A stretch of 64,000 bases of DNA from Acanthopleura granulata (lineage: Eukaryota; Mollusca; Polyplacophora; Chitonida; Chitonidae), in the NCBI GenBank assembly GCA_016165875.1, contig JABBOT010000080.1, positions 9,530,172 to 9,594,171 of the forward strand, in the 5' to 3' direction. The position numbers and the translations under genes are program-made. Of the stretch, positions 13,810-25,900 are shown piece after piece; within the stretch, counting starts at the first letter, position 1; every line of letters starts with the position of its first letter. The notes below the pieces were generated by a model. The model had not been told where the DNA came from and did not search any database. It saw only the letters and a program-made list of their open reading frames with translations.

Positions 13810-13977
13810 TTAAGCAGATTCCTGAGCAAGTTTGTAAGAGTACAGGCTGCCTTTCTGAGCATATGTAGCTGCTGTCTTTTCTGACTTCTTTTCAAAAGAA
13901 TTCTCTTCATCATCAATGTTGTCTTCCCTGACTTTCCCCCATCCTCCACCACCAGGGGATTCCAGATGGAAGCAATC
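13810..13977 (-). CDS. OPLAH: OPLAH last coding exon (exon 34) with stop codon
   Basis: Acceptor CTTTTTAG, then 55 codons and TAA. Begins [18 protein letters not shown] and ends [13 protein letters not shown], matching the GGGGYG motif and the GSVYEYRRAQEAV-type tail of animal OPLAH. Begins in phase 0. No clear AATAAA was seen soon after the stop; a SINE fragment begins about 95 bp downstream (13715). Confidence 0.94.
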   Translation of the reverse strand, partial: DCFHLESPGGGGWGKVREDNIDDEENSFEKKSEKTAATYAQKGSLYSYKLAQESA

Positions 13978-16900
13978 CTAAAAAAGAAAAAACAAACCCC
14001 AAAAATAGGGATCACAAAAATTACCTTGCATTATATATTTCATTCGTACGTCAACGTTTTTTTCACCTCTTCTTTACTTGTATATTTTATTTGCGTCATA
14101 TTTAGAGCAATTCGTTACATTCCACTTCAAACAAAATGAAAAGCATATTATTTCGCTATGCTAAATCACCATGAAATGGTGGTGATATTACTGGTGTAGG
14201 GTAAAAGGCCATAATCACTCAATCATTCAACTGTATAGTCCGTTCCTGATAGCCTGTAGCCTGTGTTGACTACTGTAGCCTCATGTCAAGATAATGGCAA
14301 AGCAAAAAGTCAGTACATGTACATCAAATTCACTTCAAAGGCTGACAGGACACATATCAGCTTTAAGACAAAAGCTTCCATAGCAAAAGCAAAATTTTTG
14401 TATTTTTTTTTTCCCCTTCATTCTGTTACATGCATTACTGCGCTGCAAGCTCAAACCCACAAATCAACTTCCCCCGATCTTTTTACGATGCAGACTTGAA
14501 TAACCTCCTTGCCAAGACAATGTCGACAACGTCTACAATGCAGAGGACCGTCTTACAAAGACAGTCAGAACTCGTCCCTGGCATAGCTTCCATAGCAAAC
14601 ACATTTGAGGCAGCATTTCAACAGCTTTGTGTAACAAGATTTACAATTGATGTAACGTGAAAAATGTGAATTTGACACGTGAACATGCGTCTATGGGATA
14701 GCATGCCAAATGTGCTTTAAAGCATGATTTTGCATTACATAAATTTCACACCTGAAACAACCTCGTTGTTAGCATGCTGGTGATATTCACATACCAACAT
14801 CATGAAAGTAACCTATCCTGTAGGATGCCAAATGTGCTTTAAAGCATGATTTTGCATCACATAAATTTCACATCTGAAACAACCTCGTTGTTAGCATGCT
14901 GGTGATATTCACATACCAACATCATGAAAGTAACCTATCCTGTAGGATGCCAAATGTGCTTTAAAGCATGATTTTGCATCACATAAATTTCACACCTGAA
15001 ACAACCTCGTTGTTAGCATGCTGGTGATATTCACATACCAACAACATGAAAGTAACCTATCCTGTACGGTATCTGACCTAAAAATTTGTCCACGACTAAG
15101 TTGCTCATTTTGCCTGATTCTAAGAAGTCTATTCATCGTAGAAAAGCGTTTTGAGGTTTGTTTCAACGTAATATCATACTCTACTAGAAGAAGGTATGTT
15201 TCAGGTCCAAAAGTAATATGTTATGACATTTATTTCCCTCTAAAATGCTCTACTTCGGCAAACTTTAAATTAAATACAGCAATTCTTTCCTTGAACTTTA
15301 TAGACGGCTCACATATTGCTCATCACTGTCTGAGACTTACTTTTTCTGTGCACCATTAGAGTGCTTGTTCAGTTGCACTAAAACACTGTCCCAAAACAAT
15401 GCTTCTAAGACAAGTCGACATGCACTTTTGAGGCCAGCACAGTCTACAGTCAGCAGCAGTTATACTGCAGCAGGATGAGCTCCCAAATCTATGCATGCTA
15501 CCTTCATCACGCTATCCAAAACACACAGAGCAAATTCACTGTGGACATATATGACAAACAGTTTTAATAAGTATAACCTGCCAGAATTTGGTTGATATCA
15601 ATAAATGGGCTCATAGGAATTTTTCTTGGGTTGTAAAAGTTAAGAGCTACCAGCTTCACATGCTGTTTGAATTGCCTGAACAGAGCACAGAAATATTGCA
15701 GAAAATATCGCAATAAATGAGTGTATCCTCAAATTAACCCTAAATCACATTGTCCCAATCAAACAATCCTAACAGAGGCACTGCTTTGCAGGCCAATCAA
15801 GCTACCCAGTGAAATGAAACAGTCTGGGTGAAACAGTGAGATAAATTTTTCAGCGGCATCTGAATAAAGCATATACACATCCACACTTTACCTGAAAACA
15901 TACTGGAGGTCTTTTACACACCACGTTGTTATTTATTTCACAGCTGCTTTAATAACACAATGCTCAAAGCTTTTCCACAGATGCAATGACAGGAAACCAG
16001 TGTGCTTCTGGAATAAACCACTGACATTTGGCAAGTTACTGGAGAACTCATACACATGTGGCATGTCACATAGGTGGAAGGAGAGTGGTATTGAATGAAC
16101 TTCATGCAAGATCATGAATGATTCATTTAAAATATATTTACTCCATTGCTGTCTTATGTCGTACTCAAGAGCGTTTTCACTTAACCAATGGTAGGCAGTA
16201 TTATGATGGGAGGAAACCTGGCAGAGCCCAGAGGAAACCCACGACCATCCCTTGAACAACAGAAGTAAATATAATCTCGAAAAATTCCCGTTCTGAAATA
16301 GGGTATGCTCACTTGTCTTTGACCAGACTACTGAAGGGAATAACCTTCACCACTTGGCCAGAGCATGCCTTGATGGGGGGTAAAGGCTGAAACCTTTCCA
16401 AGATTCTTACATAATACATCACACTTAACTGTATCCAAAGAGACTGCAATTACCGTGTGTTGTATCTATCCTGAAATTACCCCCCATAAGGTTGTCCTTA
16501 TTTTCACTGTTTCTTCAAAGACTTTCTGTATCCACATGACAAACTAATCTAGTCTTCTTTGGACCAGGGTAGCTAATTTCCCACAGGGTTTCATAGAAAG
16601 ATTTTTTGGCAATATTTTCTAGCCGTCATCTTCACAAACAAACATGGGGTTTAATTCAATCTCCTTGCTTAGCAGAGGTAGTCAGTCAACAAAGAAAAGA
16701 AGTCAATATAAAGAAAATGTAAGGCTGAAGAATCAGCTTTCCTGCCCATATCTGTACGTATCAAATCCATCAGGGAAACGCAATATATATGTGGACACTG
16801 GATGATCTTTTTTTCATACATTTATTATCCGATGCTGAGACATGCAGACCTGATTTCACAGATTCTTTGCTATTCATTTCCATATCAGCACCCAGTGAGA

Positions 16901-19900
16901 ATGTTGCCAGATTCTGCTACTAACTGGATTTGCCTCTGAATTACTTTACACAGCCAACCAGATTTGAGGTTATGGTGGCTAACAACGAGCCGACCAGAAG
17001 CACACTTGTGACTGGCCCCTAGCCTGTCAAAAGCTCACCACTAGCACATTGGTAGCAGGCCCCTGGCATGATAGTAGCTGACCACTACCATACTTGCGGA
17101 AGGCCTCTAGCCTGTCACTAGCAGAACACTAGCACACGTGAAGAAGGTTTCTTGCATGTCACGAGCTGAACACTAGCACACTTGTAGCTGGTTCCTACCT
17201 TGTCACCACCTAGCACACTTGTAGCAGGTTTGCTGCAGGACACTAGCTCAACTTGATCCACATTTTTAGTATGTTCTAGCTCACCTCTAGTACTATTGTA
17301 ACAGGCCCTTAACATGTCACTAGCTCACCTCTAACACTATTGTAACACGCCCCTAACATGTCACTAGCTCATCTCTAGCACTATTGTAATAGGCCCCTAA
17401 CATGTCACTGGTATACCTCTAGCACTATTGTAACAGGCCCCTAACATGTCACTAGCTCATCTCTAGCACTATTGTAACAGGCCCCTAACATGTCACTAGC
17501 TCACCTCCAGCACTATTATAACAGACCCCTAACAGGTCACTAGCTCACCTCTAGCACTATTTCAACAGGCCCCTAACATGTCACTAGCTCAACTCTAGCA
17601 CTATTGTAACAGCCCCTAACATGTCACTAGCTCACCTCTAACACCATTGTAACAAGCCCCTAACATGTCACTGGTTCACCTCTAACACTATTGTAACACG
17701 CATCTAACATGTCACTAGATCACCTCTAGCACTATTGTAACAAGCCCCTAACATGTCACTGGCTCACCTCTAGCACTATTGTAACAAGCCCCTAACATGT
17801 CACTGGTTCACCTCTAGCACTATTTCAACAGGCCCCTAACATGTCACTAGCTCATCTCTAGCACTATTATAACAGACCCCTAACATGTCACTAGCTCACT
17901 ACTAGCACTATTGTAACAGGCCCCCCAAAAATGTCACTAGCTCAACTCTATCACTATTGTAAAAGGCCCCTAACATGTCACTAGCTCAACTCTAGCACTA
18001 TTGTAAAGGTCCCCTAACACGTCACTAGCTCAACTCTGGCACTATTGTAAAGGTCCCATAACAGGTCACTAGCTCAACTCTAGCACTAAAGTAACAGGCT
18101 CCTAACATGTCACTAGTTCACCTCTAGCACTATTGTAACAGGCCCCTAACATGATACTAGCTCACCACTAACACGCTTGTAGCAGGTTTCTAGCATGTGA
18201 CTAGTTCACCACTAGCACACATGTAGCATGTTACTAACTCACCTCTAAAACACTTGTAGAAGGCTTGCAGCATGTCACTAGTTCACCACTAGCACACACG
18301 TAGTATGTTACTAACTCACCTCTAGAACACTTGTAGGATGCTTTTAGCACGACACTAGTTCACCACTAGCACACATGTAGCATGTTACTAACTCACCTCT
18401 AGAACACTCGTAGTAGGCTTCTAGCTATCATGTCAGTGGCTAACCACCAGTGTACTTGTAGCATGCCACTAGCTCACTTCTAGCAATCCACCATGTCTCT
18501 AGCACACTCGTAGCAGGCTTTTTGCATTCTACTGCACTTCACCTAATGTGGCCTTCACTTACAAATGGTAAGACATTCTGCTATTGTCTACAGGATATGG
18601 TTATTACCAAAATAGAACATTCTACCCCTAACCATTTCACAGACAGACGGGTGGCTTGCTACTGAATATTTACTCTGGCAAACTGTAGTCCCTTCTGTAC
18701 ACTGTCATTACTTGTGAAAAACAAATATCATTTACTGATGACAAATCTAGTATATTAAGAAAGTGTAATCTCTAATAACGATAATACTGTTACTTAAATC
18801 TAGTATACGTGTATCTTAAACGACCTAGAATTTCGTCCACGATTAAATTGCTAACTTTTCAAAATTCTGACAGTTCTGTTGATTGTGGGATGGTGTTTCA
18901 AGGTTGACTTGGAAGACAGGATGATATCTTACTGGAAAAATGTAGTTTCAGTACCGAAGATGATAATTTATTTACGTATAAAAGTGGACTTTTGGGGGCC
19001 AAATTTTAGGTCATTTACCGTAAATCTGTCTTATATAAGAATGTACATGTGTACAGCATACATGGTATTGCAAATTCATTTGTGATAGATCTATCATGGT
19101 CTATTAAGAATACCTGTACCTGGTACTCAATCTTTTCACCTGTCATTTAGCAGTGTCTGGCCCACCAGTGATTGCAATTGGTAATTAAATGTACAACCAA
19201 TAACATCGTCCAAATCAATGAGACATACATCGCTCACTTCTATGGTTAATGCAACATGTATGACAAATCCGTGTTAAATTGCATCACTTTTAGCACACAA
19301 ATGAAGACTAGTCACTGTCACTATCTGATTATATCCAAGTTTGAGGGATGCAGGAAAATTATAAGTCTATCAACCTAAATTAGAGAAGTAGTTGTATTAC
19401 CATCATGAACATATTTTCTGATGGTAATAATAAACAGATTGATTAAATATTTTAATAAAAGGGAATCTCTGCTGACTGGTTGCTTTTGTTCACAAACATA
19501 CAATGTACGCTGACATGTTGCCCGCACACTGAAATATAGTGGGTTTAACCGAGGATCTTCTATTTCCCTTGTCAGCCAATCAGCAGAGATTCTGCATGCT
19601 CTTTAACATAACTTCATTCACACGACATTTGTCAAGATACAGTAGAGATTGGTACCGGGTAGAAAGAACTTTGCTCTCTCACACACATATGGTGGCTGTC
19701 TTTCTCAGGACAACTGGAGGACAATTTCACACGGGAAAACAAAACTTCCTTAACATTTCATCAAAATAAAATGTCACTTTCATACCTATTCACACTATTC
19801 CCTTGTCATTTAATTGTATTCACACTTCTGATTCCATGGAGGAAATACTATTCCCTTGTCATTTAATTGTATTCACACTTCTGATTCCACAGGGGGAATG

Positions 19901-22900
19901 CTATTCCCCTGTAATTTAATTGTATACCATTGTACTGAAAGAGAGATCCAACTATGATATTACATTACATTCAATTGCATCCTTTCCATTTGTACTACTG
20001 CATTAAAACAATGATAACTATTTTTACCGAAAATATTTATTTTAAATAATTTTAACCAACAATTACCCTTAAGAAGGGATTTTTTGCTCTGTAAATTGCA
20101 TCCTCTCTTCACTTTTGTTTTACACAAATCTTGCCTCATGATAGTTTTGTTGTAAAAAATACATGTGCCAAAGTAACAGGCAATTCATCCAGTTCCTGCC
20201 TAACTGGTCATATGATTTATTTATTTCACTGGTGTTTTACACCACGACTGATCGCACGGCTAAAAGAGTAATAGTGATTTTGCAGTTAGCAACAACAACA
20301 TACCCCTGTGCTGACTGGAATAGAGGCCTTAGCTCCAACGTTGATTATCCTTCCATCCTTGTGATACAGCAGGTTCAAGCCCGAGCGTCCTGGAGCGCCA
20401 CCTGTTGGCACATACCGTCATTACAACATGACATGCTACGAGAAAGGTTTCAAAACCGTACATAGGTGTGTGTCTCCCCATTCCAAAAGGAGGCCAGTTC
20501 TTATTGTACATCGCACATGCAACTGGTACGACGAAAAAACACTGATGAATGGACAAGCATGCGAACAGACAAAACACTCCAAAAGTGTATGAGTACATGA
20601 GGCCCTTGTCATTACAGTAAGCCAGACTTGATTAAATCTGGTCAAAGAATTCTGGACCCACTTTTGCAAAACTTTGCAAGTCATATTTCTTGTAACTTTT
20701 TTCATAAAAATTGTCAAGGTTGTAGTGCCACAAGGTGACATTATTTATGAGACAAATTATGAAAAATTGATTTACAAAGTTTTAGTGAAAGAGAGCCCAG
20801 GATATATCACATGGGCAAGGTTATTCCCTGCTACAATGTCAAAATACCAACTGAACTGAAGTTAACTACCCTGAATGACCTAAAACTTCCTCCATGACAA
20901 AGTTGCTCAGTTTCCCTGAGTCTGAGGGTTTCAGTCATTGTAAGAAGGTTTGTTTGGAAGATAAGATGATTTCCTACTAGAAAAATGTAAGTTTCAGCAC
21001 CAAATACAATATTTTATGACATTTATTACATCTAAAAATGCAATTTTTTGGATGAAATTTTTGGTCATTTACAGTAAATGATTAACGATACTAAAGCCCC
21101 TCGTAAGCAGAGTTTCACATTTTACCTTCTGTAGTTCAAAATATTAATCAAATATGGCCATAAGTATCTATATTCTGAAAGCTAAATGATTGCTGATGTC
21201 AAAAAAGCTTTTAAAATTTGCCCAATTTTAATATCAATGAAAATAAAGAGAAAGTTTGAATTTTTTCAGAATGCTATTTTTGGGGCAATTTTCCAAAAGA
21301 ACGGTCCCACAGATTTTTACCCCCCTTCAGGGAGTGAATTGCCTTGATTCACAATACGTTATACTATTAGTCAAATTTAGGGTATTTACAATTCGAATTT
21401 GGTTTTCATTTTGTTTAGCGAAAGGAAAGATAGGAGAATGGAGAATAAGAATGCGAAATAAAAAAAATTTTGACCAAATTTCACTCCTAAGGGTTTCTAG
21501 TATCCTTAAATCTAAGTCAAATCTAAAAAGCTCAAACACAAATTTGGTGAAGATCAGCCAATTAGTTCTGGAGATATGAACAGGACAAACACAATATACC
21601 TCTATGCATGGTTGGGATATGATATAAATATGTAAATTGCGATGGACTGAACAACTGAGGCGTGACCCTTGCTGACACTTGCACTTGACCAGTCTGATCA
21701 CAGGACTGATTCCAGCTATTGCAGCTGCTTGAAGTCTGGCGGTATGTCAAGCACCTCATGAGAGGTGGAGGTTTCCTCCAGATGCTTCACTGAATAACCA
21801 AACCTGACTGCTGAAGTGCAAGTGAAATAATACTTGAGAGAAGCAGTAAACACCAATTAAACAGACTAGTGGTTCAGGAACAATGCTACAGCTGAAAGAG
21901 ACATCAGTAGCTCTCTTCATAATCCACGAGAAATTTAAAGTGATGACATCCTGAAATACCGTTTCTAGGGAATTGAACACCATAGAATACACACACTAGA
22001 ACAATGCAATTCAGGTCAAGTGTTCTCACTGTTTTGCCCAAAGTAATTCACTAGATCACCATTTTTTACCACACTACTTACTCGCCATAAAGCACGCTAC
22101 TTGTGCACTTTAGACGAGTTTCTCGCATTCCACTAACACGCTACTGGCCTGCTGATGGTTTAATTCCTACAGTGGATTAGCTGTGGACACGTATGCTGAG
22201 AGGCCAGTCCTAACCTTTTCCGACCAGGGCCCACTTGTACAAAGTCCTCTTAATATTACGAGCACATAACGACCGTGGCAACCAGCACATGTAAGCAATA
22301 CGGTACCATGGCGCACACATCCTCGTAACGTCCAGAGGGCCTCACGCAAGAGTGCCTAGTGCACAAGTATTCCACAGACAAGCCAACAGCACGTCACCAT
22401 GGTGGCTACGTGCTCGTAACGTCCAGAGGGCGCTGTACAAGAGTGCCCAGTACACAAGAATTCCACAGACAAACCAACAGCACGTCACCATGGTGGCTAC
22501 GTGCTCGTAACGTCCAGAGGGCGCTGTACAAGAGTGCCCAGTCTACAAGTATTCCACAGACAAACCAACAGCACGTCACCATGGTGGTTACATGCTCGTA
22601 ACATCCAGAGGGTGCTGTGCAAGAGTGCCCAGTACACAAGTATTCCACAGACAAACCAACAGCACGTCACCATGGTGGCTACATGCTCGTAACGTCCAGA
22701 GGGTGCTGTACAAGAGTGCCCAGTCTACAAGTATTCCACAGACAAGCCAACAGCACGTCACCATGGTGGTTACATGCTCGTAACATCCAGAGGGCGCTGT
22801 ACAAGAGTGCCCAGTACACAAGTATTCCACAGACAAACCAACAGCACGTCACCATGGTGGCTACATGCTCGTAACATCCAGAGGGTGCTGTGCAAGAGTG

Positions 22901-25900
22901 CCCAGTACACAAGTATTCCACAGACAAACCAACAGCACGTCACCATGGTGGCTACATGCTCGTAACGTCCAGAGGGTGCTGTACAAGAGTGCCCAGTCTA
23001 CAAGTATTCCACAGACAAGCCAACAGCACGTCACCATGGTGGTTACATCCTCGTAACGTCCAGAGGGCGCTGTACAAGAGTGCCCAGTACACAAGTATTC
23101 CACAGACAAGCCAACAGCACGTCACCATGGTGGTTACATGCTCGTAACATCCAGAGGGCGCTGTACAAGAGTGCCCAGTACACAAGTATTCCACAGACAA
23201 ACCAACAGCACGTCACCATGGTGGCTACGTGCTCGTAACGTCCAGAGGGCGCTGTACAAGAGTGCCCAGTACACAAGTATTCCACAGACAAACCAACAGC
23301 ACGTCACCATGGTGGCTACATGCTCGTAACATCCAGAGGGTGCTGTACAAGAGTGCCCAGTACACAAGTATTCCACAGACAAACCAACAGCACGTCACCA
23401 TGGTGGCTACATGCTCGTAACGTCCAGAGGGCACTGTGTAAGAGTGCCCAGTCTACAAGTATTCCACAGACAGGCCAACAGCACGTCCCCGTGCACGTAC
23501 GTGTTCATGAGTCTTAGAAATGTGAAGTAAGATGTAACGCATACCTTGCATGCCATAAGGCTGGAACACTCTTCTTTCTGAGAGGATAGAAAGAGTCAGT
23601 GGTTTCCGGAACAGCATTTCCCTGACGACGCCATCGCCTCCATGATAACGGCCTTCACCTCCTGTCCCAGGGTTCAGTTCAAAGCGTTTCAGTACAACTG
23701 GGTATCTACAAACAAGAGAAGACATTACAAAAATTTGCTCCAAGATGTTTGGGAGTAACTTAGTTCAGTCAAAAAAGGAAACAACATTATAATAACTGAA
23801 ATGTTTTTACACAAAAAATGTCCAGAGACAACTTCTACTAAGAAATATTTGAAACAATTATTAAGCTTTCTTTCATAAGTTTCAAAATTCATAAAGAGAG
23901 TGCTTTATTGAAACCAAAAATATTACTCTACATTGCACATCAATCACTTACATTTACATATGTTTATTGACAAATCAATATTGTGTATAAAATTCTTTCA
24001 AGTTTATCCCCTTCTTCGTGTATAAAATTAATGACAAACATATACTACCCACTTCTTGCAACTGTAATATATGAAATGATTACACCAACACAGTCTTATT
24101 TCACCTTCTCTCCAAGATTTCAGGATCAGTAATTCTGGTGTTTGTCATGTTCGTGTGAACACCACTCCGGCCATGCCAGCTGGGACCCTAGACAACAACA
24201 ACAACAAGTGAGGACCAACAGCAGATAAATTATTTATCTAACTGGTGTTTCAAACTTTTCTGACTGCACTTAGGAAATTTAAACAATGCAATGGCATCCA
24301 GATTTCTGCACCTCAAACAACTGTGGTTAAGCCAGAGTAACGGTCTTAAGTGTGTGCACTCAATACTCCTTTGCCAGTATAAACTGCAATCAACACTGCT
24401 GTAATATAAGGTTGTTAATTTTCAAATTATATTAACATGTTCAAAATGAGCTATATGCAAACAGACTTCTTTAGAAAGGCGTCACAGTTTTCTCCTTTTC
24501 CTGACTTTTGCGTGCATAAATGGTTGGTAAAGCAAATTCGTAACATTCCAAATTTTCATATGAGCATATGCACTGTATATGGCTGTTTATACATCAGACA
24601 TCTCATCAGAGTGAAGCAAAATAAATTTTCTCTAAAGCTGCAAAATAAGGATGGCCTCTAAGTACATGTAACTCTGTCTATTTGTCTGTCTGCCTGTCGG
24701 CCTGTCTGTTCATTAATTCCTTTACATCTTATCTTTTACAATGTGCTGTTCACTTGAGTGACATGAGTGTAAGATGACACTGAATTTTTTCTGGATGTCA
24801 CAGTTATAAATTTACTTGATTGGTGTTTTATGCCATATTCAAGAATATTTGACTTATACGACGGTGATCAGCAGTGTGGTGGGAGGAAACCGGGCAGAGC
24901 CAAGGGGAAGCCCACGACAGTCTACAGGTTGCTGGCAGACCTTCCCACGCACAGCCAGAAAGGAAGCCAGCATGAGCTGGGCTTCAACTCAAGGCAGTGA
25001 GGGGTTGGTGAAAGTCTCGTGGGATATTACACTGCATTAGTGCTCTAACCACCTTGGCCATGAAGATCCCTGCCCACATTTTGGGAGAAATTAATCTGCT
25101 TACAGCACCAGCTCCGCCTGCCACTGTCTCATAGTAACCTCCATCCTCATCCCCAAACGTCGTGTTGTTCATACAGCCCTGTAACAACACAACACCCACT
25201 GTAATATTGGAGTTCTGAGCTCAAACTCTTTTATCACTAAAGGTACGAGAAATGCTACTATACCATGTGACATGACAAAAATGTTATTTCTGATTATATT
25301 TGTGTCACAAAAAGTGTCACAAAAAGTTAACTATACTGGACGAACTACAGTGAAAATTGAGGAGCTGAAGGTCTGTGAACTGAAGAAAAGAAACGTCATT
25401 TGTACCTCCTGAACGCGGTGAGATGAGTGATGAGTCAAAAAACGTTGCCTAACATTTTTGACAAGTCACATGATATAGCATAACCTTTTTTTACCTTTAG
25501 TGGCAAAAGAGTTCAAACTTGAAACTCCTACTGACAATAGCAGAAGAAATGCCAAAATTCTGAAGGGCCAACACTAGGAGTGGACTAAAAGAAATGAATT
25601 GGAATGTTTGGTACAAACATGTAGTTGTCACAGAGAATAATACATGAACACAAAAGAGAAGTATTATTCTGTAAAACATAAAACCAATTAGTCTATCCTT
25701 CATGTAGAGTATCATAAAGAAAGGATAACTCAACATGACAATTCTCACAGTTAAAGGGAGACAACTTTGAGACATTTACTCTACCCTTGAGGCATACTGC
25801 CACAAACCTGAAATAATGATCCCACTCGGGACAACCTCATATTAAACAAGACAATCTTTTACCTGAGAGGCAGCACAGGTGGAGAAGGCCTTGAAGATGA

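Larger units (their letters stand above)
13978..23544 (-). other. OPLAH terminal intron interval, expected exon 33 not found
   Basis: By phase, an exon of 3n+2 nt (about 95-100 nt, encoding a GxxGxxGxNxL...NLGGKT-like segment) must lie between exons 32 and 34. I scanned the minus strand of this interval by eye for NLGGK and RGLNLL patterns and found none. The interval holds 122-bp, 44-bp and 91-bp tandem arrays, SINEs and MITE-like copies. Confidence 0.6.

Noticed and set aside
16441..16520. Candidate for the missing OPLAH exon ([14 protein letters not shown] on minus)
   Set aside because: Looks a little like NLGGKT but has an extra residue, stops close upstream in frame, and no flanking conserved residues or fitting splice sites.
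17118..17315. Minus-strand frame with VLGGDKVGT
   Set aside because: It lies in the 44-bp satellite and the resemblance to LGGK is chance.
21296..21345. Second candidate for the missing exon (LKGGKN on minus)
   Set aside because: Nothing else of the segment is present, and the frame is closed upstream by a stop with no usable acceptor.
22320..23500. CRISPR array
   Set aside because: The whole 91-bp unit is repeated with no unique spacers, and the host is eukaryotic.
22359..23517. A ladder of 63-85-codon open frames on both strands
   Set aside because: They repeat every 91 or 273 bp and come from the tandem array; the 91-bp period does not keep a reading frame.
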